Of a stretch of DNA of 64,000 bases, positions 34,171 through 45,648 are shown one piece after another. The notes beneath the pieces were generated by a model, which ran no database searches, was not told the origin of the DNA, and saw only the letters and a program-made list of their open reading frames with translations. This DNA is from Vigna angularis (lineage: Eukaryota; Streptophyta; Magnoliopsida; Fabales; Fabaceae), in assembly GCF_016808095.1 (NCBI RefSeq), contig NC_068977.1, positions 3,222,479-3,286,478 of the forward strand, given 5' to 3'. Both the position numbers and the translations under genes were made by a program. Each line of letters begins with the position of its first letter. Position 1 is the first letter of the stretch.

Positions 34171-35908
34171 CCTTTCTTCTAAAGATATTGCCGTCATGAA
34201 GAGGCGGATATCAAATGTTCTTGAACCTGGGGAAACGGTATGTATGTATTTTATCATTCTTAATTTTCTGATTTTTTATTTCTTTGTTCTACTGAAGTAT
34301 CATTGTAAAATACAATATTTATTTTGCAATTCACTCCAGAGTAGTTGTAGATCATCCATTTGTTTAGGCAATCATTGGTTTTTTATGTGGCCAAGGAGTT
34401 GTGCAATTTCTTGCTTAGGGTAGTTCATATCCTTAAAAAATATTATCCAGTTAAAAATATTTTACTCTCAAATCTAAACGTGTAAGGAATGTGTAATTTT
34501 CACATTGTGCTTTTCAAGTTGGAACAAATAAATACAGAAAATAAGAGAACCCGAATCTGCTGTTGACTCCATAGTTGCGTATGCAAATTTACTTTTAACT
34601 TGAGTTGAGTATGGCAACCCTAAACCGTTATCAGAGAAAGCCTGTTAATTGCCATTTTTTCAAAATAAAGGATTATATCATGTTCATTTTACATGTTCTC
34701 TTTATATCTTGTAAATCTTTATACTTGACTAGGCTGGAATTATATATCATATATCTACTTCGTTAAGAGTTTTTTGAGGTTCATTAGTTGGGCAGTATTA
34801 ACCGATATTCTTCCAATAGGTTTTGCAAGCCTTGAGAAGGCTAAAAGGTAACAGTGACAGAAAGGCAAAAATGTCTGCTGAGACTAAGGTTGTATTTGAC
34901 CAGCTAACTGAGGATGCTATGAAGCTGATGGAGAATGGTGAATACAGTTGAGTTAATCCCTCCGGGCTTTGTAGATATTATGCATTGTGTAAACATGTAA
35001 TCATTTAGATAGGCTGATGAGACTCTATGTCATGCGACTTGTTTTGATTCACTGTATCTTTAGTTGCTATGCCTACATTATGCTTAACTTTGGCTCCTTG
35101 ACCTTTTTCGCATATGTTTATCATGAAAAGCGAGAGGTTTTTGATCGTGAAGCGGGTTAGTGTTATACACTATGCTTTATTGTACTTATATTATGTTTTG
35201 TTGTTTCATTATGTTTACATTGTTAACAACATGATGTAATATGCTGTTTGATTTTATAATTTATTTGATTTAACTACTTGGTTTTACTATTATAATACTG
35301 TTCAACTTATGTTGTTATTATGGTCATGATGCAAGATAGAATTTATTGTTTTATTATCAATATCATACATGGTGTTTGTTTATTCTTAGTGTTTGGAGAA
35401 ACTATCTTTGGGCCTCCATATTAGTTAAGTGTTGGATTTTGGGGCAGGTTATTAATTGTCAATTTTTCCTTGGCTCTTCTTTCTTCTTTCTATGATGTTG
35501 TCGATATTTAGGTTTATGAGGAGTGAAGGGTGCCAGTTTCGTGGTATTAACTGCTTAATGCTTATGCCTTCTACATTCTCCCCTTTTCAGAAGGATATGA
35601 GAAGTTAGCCCGGGCAAAAGAAGGTCCATCAAATCAACATTTGGCTAGTGGAGAAGCCTCTAGCACTGGTGAAGGTGATTATGATATGTTTGCTGACGAG
35701 GATGATAACAGTAAGCCATCTACAGATGAAAATAATACAGTTAGTCAATCTTCATCGGACGCCATAAATTCTGGCACTGAGGGTAGGTAAATTGGCCTCC
35801 AAAGTCTTTGTTACTGATTTTTATTTGATTAGTATTTACTTAACATTGTTCTACTTTTCTTTCAGGTGGAGCATTGCAAAATGATTATGTGTATGATGAA
35901 TCTTCTGG
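34171..35908 (+). pseudogene. Captured fragment of a LIN1/CD2BP2-like spliceosomal gene (middle exons)
   Basis: Five exon-like segments with introns: about 34171-34237 ('DLSSKDIAVMKRRI', donor GTATGT), 34820-34944 ('VLQALRRLKGN..LTEDAMKLMENGEY'), about 35114-35155 ('YHEKREVFDREA'), 35591-35782 ('EGYEKLARAKEG', acidic tail) and 35866 to about 35908 ('NDYVYDESSG'). Phases across the introns agree. LIN1/CD2BP2 proteins belong to the U5 snRNP. Evidence of decay: the acceptor before the third segment reads AT where AG is expected (35112-35113), and the sequence stops before the C-terminal domain. The first codons follow MULE leader sequence directly. Introns are retained, so capture was at the DNA level, as in Pack-MULEs. 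Confidence 0.75.
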
Positions 35909-36540
35909 GTATGGCTCTTCTGTTGCATGTAAATTTTGGGAAATAGTCTGATATACATGACATTATTTATCTTTGTTGTAAATTTCAAAACCAAAAAAAA
36001 AATCATGATGGTATTAAGGAGGTGGCAAAAGTTGAGGGTTTGTACCCACTTCTTCTTCTAATGAATTCTGTTACCAAAAAGAGCTGTTATAAGCTTGTTC
36101 TGACATCAATATTTGATGGTCCAGCACATTCCTTTATCATCTTTTCGTGTGGTTTGTCAATTTTTATCCTGAAATCTTTTAGCCTTTGTTTACAGTAAGT
36201 GGTGCCAAACATAGATGTGGATTTGGATGTGTGTTTAGTTGTTTGTTAAAATTTAATTTTGATTTGTGATATTTTTTGTTGGAAACTATATCAAGAGATG
36301 TGATATGTGTACGTCAATTTATAGATCTTTGATGGCATAAAAACATGCAGGGTGATTAGTTGTATAATTAACACCTTTGGCTGAGAGGAGTGATAGGTGT
36401 AAATTTTACTTGTTTTTGTTGCTTAAATTGTTGTGCTTTTGAGTAAGTTTTAGTGTTAATTCTCATGAAAAGTATATAATTGTTGATATAAGTATAATTT
36501 TGACTGTTTAAATGTTTTTTGATGCTTTTGTTTGTTTATT
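35909..36540. other. AT-rich segment between captured genes
   Basis: AT-rich, probably residual intron sequence of the captured gene plus spacer. No coding segment seen. Confidence 0.4.
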
Positions 36541-36599
36541 TCGAAGTAGAATAACGATTGGATACTGTCAAAGACTTGGAGCGCATCATTTGGCTGTCA

Positions 36600-37225
36600 G
36601 CATCGAGAAGAGAACGCCCATCCAACAGCAAGCCAGGACGCTCGTCCAGCGCGCAGCGCAGAGGACGCTCGGCCAGCGCTCAGAGAAGGCTCGTCCAGCG
36701 CGCAGAGGACGCTCGTCCAGAAAGTGGACGCTCGTCCAGAGAGCGGAGATCGCTCGCCCAGCTAGCGGAGAACGCTCGCCCAGACGCTTGTCGCCCAGAG
36801 GGGACGCTCGTCCAGCGCGCAGGGGACGCTCATCCAGCGCGCAGAGGAGGCTGCGCAGAGGACGGTCGTCCAGCAAGTGGACGCTCGTCCAGAGAGCGGA
36901 GATCGCTCGCCCAGCTAGCGGAGAACGCTCGCACAGACGCTTGTCGCCCAGAGGGGACGCTCATCCAGCGCGCAGCGGACGCTCGTCAAGCGCGCAGAGG
37001 AGGCTCGTCCACCAAGTGGACGCTCGTCCAGCAAGTGGACGCTCGTCCAGAAAGTGGACGCTCGTCCAGTAAGTGGACGCTCGTCCAGAGAGCGGAGATC
37101 GCTCGCCCAGCTAGCGGAGAACGCTGGCCGAGCTGGCCGAGGACGCTCGTCCAGACCCTTGTCGCCCAGAGGGGACGCTCGTCCAGCGCGCAGAGAGGAG
37201 GCTCGTCCAGCGCGCAGAGGACGCT
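36600..37225 (+). repeat. CpG-rich minisatellite (GGACGCTCGTCCAG units)
   Basis: Short units such as GGACGCTCGTCCAGCGCGCA, AAGTGGACGCTCGTCCAG and GAGCGGAGATCGCTCGCCCA are arranged in longer blocks that repeat (36720-36835 is close to 36880-36960 and 37080-37170). All frames stay open over hundreds of bases because the unit lacks stop codons. A shorter version lies at 50150-50430. Confidence 0.85.
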
Positions 37226-37425
37226 CGTCCTATCAACCATTTACAGCAGATATGTGGTGTGCTACGACTGTCTCATTTTTTGTGATTGGAATTGTTATAT
37301 GGATTCTTGAACACCGTGTCAATAGTGACTTTCGTGGTCCTCCTAAGAAGCAAATTGTAATTATTATGTTAATGTACGCTTTTGTAGCGTCATATGATAA
37401 CCTTTTACGGCCAGTTTATTGAATT
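37226..37425 (+). pseudogene. Captured glutamate receptor-like (GLR) membrane-segment fragment fused to minisatellite
   Basis: The plus frame open from within the minisatellite continues as 'YQPFTADMWCATTVSFFVIGIVIWILEHRVNSDFRG' (split here in two parts: PFTADMWCATTVSFF, then VIGIVIWILEHRVNSDFRG), followed by PPKKQIV. This is the M1 region and adjoining loop of plant ionotropic glutamate receptor homologues. After about residue 45 it departs from the family and stops at 37420. It has no ligand-binding or pore-helix part, so it cannot act as a channel. The homologous fragment at 50428-50617 carries a 2-bp deletion near 50453. An open frame from about 37054 joins repeat-encoded Arg/Ser-rich peptide to this single hydrophobic helix. 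Confidence 0.7.
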
Positions 37426-38000
37426 TGGTGCAGCAATAGGTGCCCCAATGTTCATCTTTTGTTTAAGATTCTAAATCCATTTAACGAGTTATTGATGATT
37501 TGAATTAATGCAGTATAGACTAGGAAGTATTGCGGTTCAGTCATAGATGACACACGAAAAAAAGGGGGGGTTTTTTTTGGATTGTTTTGCAAGGAAAATT
37601 AAATTAATTAAAAGTTGAAAGTTAAAAACAATTGACAAAAGACCGAACGGTCCAAAGCACAGAACGAAAGGTTGAAGTATAAATTGCACAGAAGTAAAAA
37701 CCGAGCTGTAATAACATTGAGACCGAGCGGTCTCCGATAATGGATTTGAGCGAACGCTAAATACCGAGCGTCCTAACTGCACGGTTCTTATAACAAGGCC
37801 GATCGGTTAAGGCAGTAAATCAGAAATGAGCACAATAAAGCCGAACGGTAAAAGCAGCTTAAACAGTTAATGAACAGGACGAACGGTATTAGGTGACCGA
37901 ACGGTATGAAGATAACAGGCAATGGAAAATGATATTGAAAACTAAACCAAACACAAAAACGAACGTTAATGACCGAACGGTACAAGAATATTCATTCATC
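37426..38000. repeat. Repeat block shared with 50620-51260
   Basis: Near-identical to the block after the second GLR fragment: a G-run/T-run (about 37562-37580), then A-rich sequence with CCGAACGGT and GACCGAGCGGTC words. Similarity ends near 37970. No gene. Confidence 0.7.
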
Positions 38001-38009
38001 ACTTCCCAC

Positions 38010-39240
38010 CACTAAAACACCAGGATCAGCCTAAGACAAGATCAAAAGTGCTTAAAACTCACTTATTTTGACAATGGTCACCCATGTTAACCTGACTGAC
38101 TACCTCTTGGACTTTCTGTACAAAATCCAATTTTCTCTCGGGTAATCGTTTACAGTGTCCATGTAATCGATTACAGTGTAAAAGAAGGTGTAAACTTGAT
38201 TTCTAAGGCATAATTTGAAAGGTCTTTGAGTATAGATTCCAACAAAAAAAGAATCAACTCATTTGGAGTTCGGTGGAGAAAGTTATGACCAAAAGAACAA
38301 GCAAAGGTCAGAGTTGGCAAAAATATATGAAACGCTAACTTGAAACAATAAACTGTACCAACTCAGATGTCCAAAAATTACAAATTAGTAGTCATTGGAA
38401 AGATTTTTGAGTCTAGTTTCTAATAAAAAAAGAATCACATCATTTGGAGGTCGGTGGGAAAAGTTATCAGTAAAATAGCCAGCAAAGGTCAAAGTTGACA
38501 GCATGTTATCTCACCCAAGTTGCTCATCTCATAAACATTGTTTTTTCCCTCCATCATGGGGTGCCAAAACATCACTTCCCACCACTGAAACACCAGGACC
38601 AGCCTAAGAAAAGTTCAAAAGTGCTTAAAACTCACTTTTTTTGACAATGGTCACCCATGTTAACCTGACTGACTACCTCTGTTGGACTTTCTGTACAAAA
38701 TCCAATTTTCTCTCGGGTAATCGTTTACAGTGTCCTTGTAATCGATTACAGTGTCAAAGAAGGTGTAAACTTGATTTCTAAGGCATAATTTGAAAGGTAT
38801 TTGAGTATAGATTCCAACAAAACAAGAATCAACTCATTTGGAGTTCGGTGGAGAAAGTTATGAGCAAAAGAACAAGCAAAGGTCAGAGTTGGCAAAAATA
38901 TATGAAACGCTAACTTGAAAGAATAAACTGTACCAACTCAGATGTCCAAAAATTACAAATTAGTAGTCATTGGAAAGATGTTTGAGTCTAGTTTCTAATA
39001 AAAAAAGAATCACATCATTTGGAGGTCGGTGTGAAACGTTATCAGTAAAATAGCCAACAAAGGTCAAAGTTGACAGCATGTTATCTCACCCAAGTTGCTC
39101 ATCTCATAAACATTGTTTCTTTCCTCCATCATGGGGTGCCAAAACATCACTTTCCTCCATCTTTGGGACATAATCACATCACTAACCTCCCTCTCCCACC
39201 ATTGGAACACATGGAATAGCCTAAGACAAGTGCAAAAGTG
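38010..39240 (+). repeat. Long tandem units (about 575-617 bp) of the 282-bp satellite family
   Basis: Two long units ('CACTTCCCACCACTRAAACACCAGGA' type starts near 38000 and 38575; ATGGTCACCC landmarks at 38073 and 38647), with a third boundary at 39264. Each contains direct copies of TAATCG(T/A)TTACAGTGT and further sequence absent from the 282-bp monomers. Confidence 0.75.
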
Positions 39241-39263
39241 CCTAAAAGTCACTTCTTTTTCCA

Positions 39264-40790
39264 ATGGTGACTCCTGTTCACCTGACTGAGTACCTGTGTT
39301 GGACTTTCTGTACAAATTCCAATTTTCTCTCGGGTAATCGTTTACAGGGTTGGTGTAAACGATTACCAGACCCTTTTTTCAACACCCTCACTCATCCCTT
39401 GCACACCTTGCTCCTCCAACTGATGAGGGGTCACCCCACACTCCTTGGCCTCACATCACATCACCAACCACCCTATCCCAGCACTGAAACACCTAGACCA
39501 GCCTCAGACAGGTGCAGAATTGCATAAAAGTCACCTTTTTTTCTAATGGTGACCCCTGTTCACCTGACTGAGTACCTGTGTTGCACTTTCTGTAAAAAAT
39601 CCAATTTCCTCTCGGGTAATCGTTTACAGGGATGGTGTAAACGATTACCAGACCCTTTTTTCAACACCCTCACTCATCCCTTGCACACCTTGCTCCTCCA
39701 ACTGATGAGGGGTCACCCCACACTCCTTGGCCTCACATCACATCACCAACCACCCTATCCCACCATTGGAACACATGGAATAGCCTAAGACAAGTGCAAA
39801 AGTGCCTAAAAGTCACTTCTTTTTTCAATGGTGACTCCTGTTCACCTGACTGAGTACCTGTGTTGGACTTTCTGTACAAATTCCAATTTTCTCTCGGGTA
39901 ATCGTTTACAGGGTTGGTGTAAACGATTACCACACCCTTTTTTCAACACCCTCACTCATCCCTTGCACACCTTGCTCCTCCAACTGATGAGGGGTCACCC
40001 CACACTCCTTGGCCTCACATCACATCACCAACCACCCTCTCCCACCACTGAAACACCTGGACCAGCGTCAGACAGGTGCAGAATTGCATAAAAGTCACCT
40101 TTTTTTTTAATGGTGACCCCTGTTCACCTGACTGAGTACCTGTGTTGGACTTTCTGTACAAAATCCAATTTACTCTCGGGTAATCGTTTACAGGGATGGT
40201 GTAAACGATTACCAGACCCTTTTTTCAACACCCTCACTCATCCCTTGCACACCTTGCTCCTCCAACTGATGAGGGGTCACCCCACACTCTTTGGCCTCAC
40301 ATCACATCACCAACCACCCTATCCCAGCACTCAAACACCTGGACCAGCCTCAGATAGGTGCAGAAGTGCCTAAAAGTCACCTTTTTTCCAATGGTGACCC
40401 CTGTTCACCTGACTGAGTACCTGTGTTGGACTTTCTGTACAAATTCCAATTTTCTCTCGGGTAATCGTTTACAGGGTTGGTGTAAACGATTACCAGACCC
40501 TTTTTTCAACACCCTCACTCATCCCTTGCACACCTTGCTCCTCCAACTGATGAGGGGTCACCCCACACTCCTTGGCCTCACATCACATCACCAACCACCC
40601 TCTCCCACCACTGAAACACCTGGACCAGCCTCAGACAGGTGCAGAATTGCATAAAAGTCACCTTTTTTTTTAATGGTGACCCTTGTTCACCTGACTGAGT
40701 ACCTGTGTTGGACTTTCTGTACGAAATCCAATTTCCTCTCGGGTAATCGTTTACAGGGATGCTGTAAACGATTACCAGACCCTTTGCCTC
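39264..40790 (+). repeat. 282-bp tandem satellite with internal dyad
   Basis: Landmark ATGGTGA occurs at 39264, 39546, 39828, 40110, 40391 and 40673, spacing 282, 282, 282, 281 and 282. Each monomer has the inverted repeat GGTAATCGTTTACA..TGTAAACGATTACC (for example 40179-40192 and 40200-40213). Because 282 is a multiple of three, the same 80-87-codon frame reopens in each monomer. It codes for no recognised protein. Similar internal tandem arrays occur in Ogre/Tat-type elements, but no coding part of such an element is seen here. Confidence 0.85.
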
Positions 40791-41130
40791 ACATCACATC
40801 ACCCCCACTCAAATTGTCCTTCAAATAAACTGGTTTTGACATTCGTCACCCATGTTACCCAGAAAGACCACTCAAACACGAATATCTTACAAACAACCCT
40901 GCAACTTAGGAGACACAAAAAATGACCACATTCTGAAATCCACAAACCCACAACTCATAATAACAATGGTATTGAAGAAATAAAATATGAGACCAATTCA
41001 AAACCAAAACTCAAATTTTATTTCATTGAACTAAATCGGATACATTAAACATTGTTTTCTTAATCTATTTACAATGATTACAATTATCATTACTTTCCAA
41101 ATAACATTTTCCATCAACTAAATACACAAA
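40791..41130. other. Spacer after satellite
   Basis: AT-rich sequence, no gene seen. Confidence 0.4.
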
Positions 41131-41355
41131 TCACTCATTTTTTATTCTAAGCACTACGGTTCCGGTGTATGGAGTCCTAAGTGCTCTTCCCTTGTAACGC
41201 CTTCGTGATCGAACCCTAACATACGTCTTCAAAGGTTGTTCATTTCCGTCAATGTCAGTAGGGGATACAAAACCAGTGTTCACAGGTGGTTCTGTACGAG
41301 GCACACTTTGTCGAACGTCATCTTTATTTTGCCTTCTTGCCTTCTCTTCAGCCAA
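41131..41355 (-). pseudogene. Possible captured coding fragment, unidentified
   Basis: Minus-strand frame of about 74 codons with a Lys/Arg-rich stretch 'VRVRSRRRYKGRALRTPYTG' and stop. 'ALRTPYT'-type segments occur in the linker before the protease domain of MULE-associated Ulp1-like proteins, which would fit its place beside a MULE terminus, but the match is short and no catalytic residues are present. Confidence 0.3.
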
Positions 41356-41489
41356 TTGTCAATGTCGGTCTCTCTCTCTGTCGCTCGTGATCCCTCCTTT
41401 CTCCAACTCTCTCGTCTCTCTGTCTAGGTCACACAAGTCGTTTTGGTTGTTCGCGTCGCTTCTCTGTCTACGAAGTGAGAAAATAAAAT

Positions 41490-41674
41490 TCAAATTTGAA
41501 ACGCACACCCCAATCTGCCCGTGCCCGTCCTCGCCACGTCAGCGTTGAAGCAGGTTTCATCAGACTTTCTCAGATTGCAGCAGCTTTTTCCATTAAAAAC
41601 GTGGGCCGCTCAAACGCTGACACGTGTGCTGTGTCCAAATGTTGTCAAATTTGGTTGTTCGAGTATCATTTTCC
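41490..41674 (-). repeat. MULE-type terminal repeat (right, inward facing)
   Basis: On the minus strand it starts GGAAAATGATACTCG at 41674 and matches the 48560 element TIR closely for about 185 bp. A GAGAGA/CTCTCT-rich subterminal part lies at 41365-41440. No target duplication was found with the left terminus at 33652. Confidence 0.75.
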
Positions 41675-42924
41675 TTTCCAGAACGCCCATCAATTTGTCA
41701 AAACAAGACAAAACATCACTTATCTCCAAAATAAAATAATCCACTTGGTGCTTCTTTTCAGCCAAACTTATACACCCCGTGGGCCTTCTTTTCTTGCTGG
41801 AAAGTTAACGATTTGCTGGTTGTACCAGGTGCTTCCTTTGGACGTAATACCATTCTCATGCCACCATGACAACACATCCTCCAAAGTGCTTCTTCTTCTA
41901 AGAGAAACAATGGAACGTGTGCCTCCTCCCTCATGAACGTGTAGTGTGTTTCTTCCCCTGGACGTGAGCCTTTCATTGTGGTATTCTTCTCTCAAGGCCG
42001 TGTGCTCTTGGACGTGCAGTGCTGGATCAGCTGGACCGTGACACCTCTTCTCCTTCAGTGGTGACTTCAAGCTTGACGCTGTGTGAAGGCTGGACGTGGC
42101 AGCTGCTGGATGCTCATGCTTCTTCTCTTCAACTGGATGTGCAGCAGCTGAGACGAAAATAGACCGTGAGACTTCCACCTTCTTTGCTTGAAACGTGAAC
42201 AGCTGTGTGGCTGGTGGACGTGAGAGCTGCTGGATGGTGATGCTTGGACGTTTGCTTCTCTTCTTGCTGGATCTAGACCATGTGCTGGACGTTGCTGCAC
42301 CTCCATGCGTAAAACAAATCTGCATCTCTTCAAACCGAAGTGAATGGCTTCCCATTGTGTGAGGCCGTGACATGTGCTGATGCTGCTAGCCAAAGAGAAG
42401 AAACCGTGAGCTTGGTGGCCCCTTATTTCCATAATATGTGATGCTTGCCAAAAAGAATGATGGGCAGTATGGTTTTCTACTTTTCCATATGCCATGTAGA
42501 CATAACCGTGAGTGGTGGCCCTTTAGGAAAGGAGATTCTTTTTGTATGATTAGTATGGCCGTGTGATGAATGTTACGTGAATCCCCTTCTCCAATTTAAA
42601 TTTAATAAGCATGATGCACTTTCCAAAATGAAAGCATCACGTGTGAACTTTTCCTTCCCAACCAAAATGATAAAAAATCTTTTCTATGTGCTGTGGCATG
42701 AAGCATTTAGTGCCGTGATGCACCCTTTTGTTCCCGTGCTCCACTTCTTTAATTTTAAAAGAAGTTTTTACAATCAAGTCTATATCATGTACAAACCCAA
42801 AAACGAAATCTGCACAGCCTTTCTTTATAGCTTAAATATAATTAATGTATCATTTCTCTCTTTGAGTCCCAAAATATTATCCAATAATTTCCCTACAATT
42901 TATAATGCAAATATTTAGTCATAG
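41675..42924. other. Repetitive spacer, no gene identified
   Basis: About 41760-42420 recurs in words such as GGACGTG, CAGCTGCTGGA and ACCGTGA, giving open frames on both strands, none with a known domain. From 42500 it is AT-rich. It somewhat resembles the promoter-side part of family B LTRs (8050-8220), but a boundary could not be set. Confidence 0.4.
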
Positions 42925-43446
42925 TGTAACATCCCAAAAATACAGTAAAAACCATATAATAGAATTAATTACATTTAATAATAAACCAGTTCAGTTTTAT
43001 ACTAAACAAACGAACGATTTTGGCCGAACGGCCTTACATAGGGTTGCCAAAAGTAAACTGTACAAGATTTAGGAAAACATAACCGAACGGCTTACAAAAG
43101 TCAAATTACCGATCGGTCAAATAACAAAAAGGGAAAGGAAGTGACCGAACGGTCACTTCATGCTAAACTACTAACTACAAACCGAACGTCCTACGGTTCG
43201 GCCTTTACTTCAACTTCCACTAGGCTCGCATCTTCCAAATTTTCTTCTTCCAGCGCCTCTTCAAGTAGCGCGCTTCCATCTGCTCACATCCACACGGATG
43301 ATCATTGCAAAACAAGACGGACGTACAACAAGACAACACAAGGAAACACAGGGTAAGCTTATGTAATTTAATTCAAGAAATAACATACGTTTATCAATTC
43401 AAACACATCAAGTACATTTCATCATACTTATACAAACAAGACCTAT
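42925..43446 (-). repeat. Solo LTR family A, reverse, part 1 (split by Ogre-like insertion)
   Basis: Starts TGTAACATCCC and corresponds to the terminal 540 bp of family A in reverse. It continues at 53625 after the insertion. The whole LTR without insertion is about 2.4 kb. Flanks CATAG (42920-42924) and CAAAG (55515-55519) agree at four of five bases, a likely old duplication. Confidence 0.9.
43191..43283 (-). other. Conserved 30-codon acidic frame within LTR family A (copy 3)
   Basis: Minus strand, GCA at 43283 to TAG at 43193-43191, 30 codons ending VEVEVKAEP. Against the copy at 59469 the last ten codons differ at seven third positions without any amino-acid change. Confidence 0.55.
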
Positions 43447-44880
43447 TGTCGCAACCGGAAAAAATCGCGACGGGACGACGATCCGAAAAATATAAATAAA
43501 TTTTGATTAAAGAGATTGGAGTCGCCACCATAGTTTATTCTGGAAAACTACGGAAAAACCATAAAATGATAAGGCATGGTCTATTAGAACCAGATTCTTG
43601 GTTCGGGAGTCGGTTACGTGTAGGGAAGGTATCAACACCCTACAACGCCTGCCTTAAGGCAGTACCTTTAACTAAATACGCAAATATGATGTGGTTTTCA
43701 AAATGTTTAACTTTCCCTTAAAATAAAACTCTAAAGAAACAAACAATATTTTTTAGTTTTTTGAGCCCGACAAGGATTGACCTTGCTCCTACGTATTCCC
43801 ATTCAGAATGAGAAATCAGGGTTCCGTAGTTCATTTAGAAACTGTTTGAGAAATTTGTTTGGAAAATTGTTTGAAAACTTGTTATGGATAATTTGGATTT
43901 TTGGGAGAATGAGCCTGACAAGGACTGGCCTTGCTCCTACGTATCTCCACTTTTGATGGAGAATCAAGGATCACGTAGTTCTGCAAGGCGATTGTTTGTT
44001 GATGTTGATGTTTTTAGTTTGTGAAGATTTTATATTTTTTTTTGGTATTTTTTTATTTAGGAGAATGAAAAGGTTTTTAGCACAAGGACGATGCGTGCGA
44101 TCACACATGTGCCTAAACCTTTAAAACATATTTTTGTAATTTTATTTAGGTTTAATCATTCACTAAGTCCCTATTTTCGCATGGAATCTCAATTTCGTCC
44201 CTTTCTTTCTGAAAATATCAATTGGGTCCCAATTTTATGAAAATTGCAACAAATCGATCCTTTCCGTTAATTTGGCTGGACGGCGTTAAAAAAATTATGA
44301 GTGAATGCTGAGATGACGAACGAGCGCTCGTCCACCAGCGAACGAGCGCTCGTCCAGCAGCGAACGAGCGCTCGTTCGCTGCTGGACGAGCGCTCGTTCG
44401 TCATCTCAGCATTCACTCATCAATTTTTTTAACGCCGTTTGACACTATTTAACGGAAAGGATCGATTTGTTGCAATTTTCATAAAATTGGGACCCAATTG
44501 ATATTTTCAGAAAGAAAGGGACGAAATTGAGATTCCATGCGAAAATAGGGACTTAGTGAATGATTAAACCTTAAACATATTAAGAGAAAAACTTCTTTGT
44601 GTTTTTATTAAAAATGATGTATGTAACTGGGCCAAAATGGGCTTAATAATTGTTTGAACATTTCTTTCATTTTTTTTATTTTGAAATTTTGATTTTTTTT
44701 ATTTTTTTTTAAAAAAAATATTTTTTTTTCTAAGGATACAACAATTTGCGTTTTATTTGTATGAAAAAATGATGTATTAGATGATCCATATTGCCCCAAA
44801 ATATTTACAATTTTGATTTTTTTTATTCATTCCTACGATTTGTTTTTTTGGTACAATTGCCCCTGGCACACTGTCGTTAA
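43447..44880 (-). repeat. 3' LTR remnant of Ogre-like element
   Basis: 43447-44145 is nearly identical to 45651-46345. It is interrupted by a MITE at 44149-44570 and continues AT-rich to about 44880. The start of the LTR is missing. Confidence 0.75.
44149..44570. mobile_element. Foldback MITE, 422 bp, TSD TTA
   Basis: The two halves are near-perfect inverted copies (GGTTTAATCATTCACTAAGTC at the left end, its complement at the right), meeting near 44360. TTA flanks both sides (44146-44148, 44571-44573), as for PIF/Harbinger-type MITEs. The homologous site at about 46350 is empty, so it inserted after the two LTR copies separated. The central part carries several CGAGCGCTCG palindromes. The outer 40 bp resemble the MULE end at 8625, so class is not certain. 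Confidence 0.85.
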
Positions 44881-45631
44881 CCCCTTTTTTTTCTTTTTTT
44901 AATGAAATCGAGTTAGTTGAATCAGGCTTGAACCCACTCCGCTTCTTCTAAACCTCAAATGGAAGTACCGCTTCCATACATAAGCGAGAAAGGTGTTGCC
45001 CCAAAAAATTAAAAAAGTAAATTTTTTTTTTGTTTCCGAGACAAAATTTGATGATTCCGAGACAAAATTAATTATGAATTCAAACTTTATTTATTTATTT
45101 ATCAATTTTTTTTCTCTTCTTTTCTTTTTTTATAGAAAGAAAAAGACTGACAGACAAACTTGAACGATTAATCTCCTTTTGTGCCTTATCGAAGGTTGAG
45201 TGACTAAAGTTCTAAGGCCAAATATATGCACTCACAAGGATAGCTTCCTAATCCTTAAATCAAGGCCACTAGAGCTATGGCTCTTTTCACTGTTTCTCCA
45301 CAACAGTCAGAGTAATCAACTAGATGTGGAGACACAAATGAAGAGAACAGACTCTAGCTGGAGTTCTCACGATAGCCAGACAGGAAGTACATCCCAGAGT
45401 GACACCGCTACACAACCCCTCTATTTCTAAGTTGCGCTCAGACCCGGGTATAGGGCCTCACTCATGATATGCATATTGTGTGGAGGAAGACTATAATGTA
45501 AAACAACAATTGCAAAAATAAACACAGATAAGTAGACATGTCAAACATAGATAAGGAAAAAAGGAATAAAAACATAATGAAAAACCACATCGAATTCGCT
45601 TATCTAATTAAATGGCCTGACTCTCTGACGT

Positions 45632-45648
45632 CCCCAGTGGAGTCGCCA
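45632..45648 (-). promoter_or_regulatory. Primer-binding site of Ogre-like element
   Basis: On the minus strand TGGCGACTCCACTGGGG lies two bases after the LTR end (TTGCGACA). TGGCGACTC-type sites are typical of Ogre/Tat elements. Confidence 0.8.

Noticed and set aside
36558..37310. 250-codon Arg/Ser-rich protein
   Set aside because: Minisatellite translation; only the GLR-like tail has protein homology, and it is reported as a fragment.
39264..40654. Five near-identical 87-codon frames as a small gene family
   Set aside because: They are the same frame of a 282-bp satellite; no promoter, splice structure or recognised domain.
33643..41683. TTCCTTTCC on both sides as target duplication of the 33652-41674 structure
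   Set aside because: On the right the match overlaps the element terminus (TTTTCC), so it is not an outside duplication.
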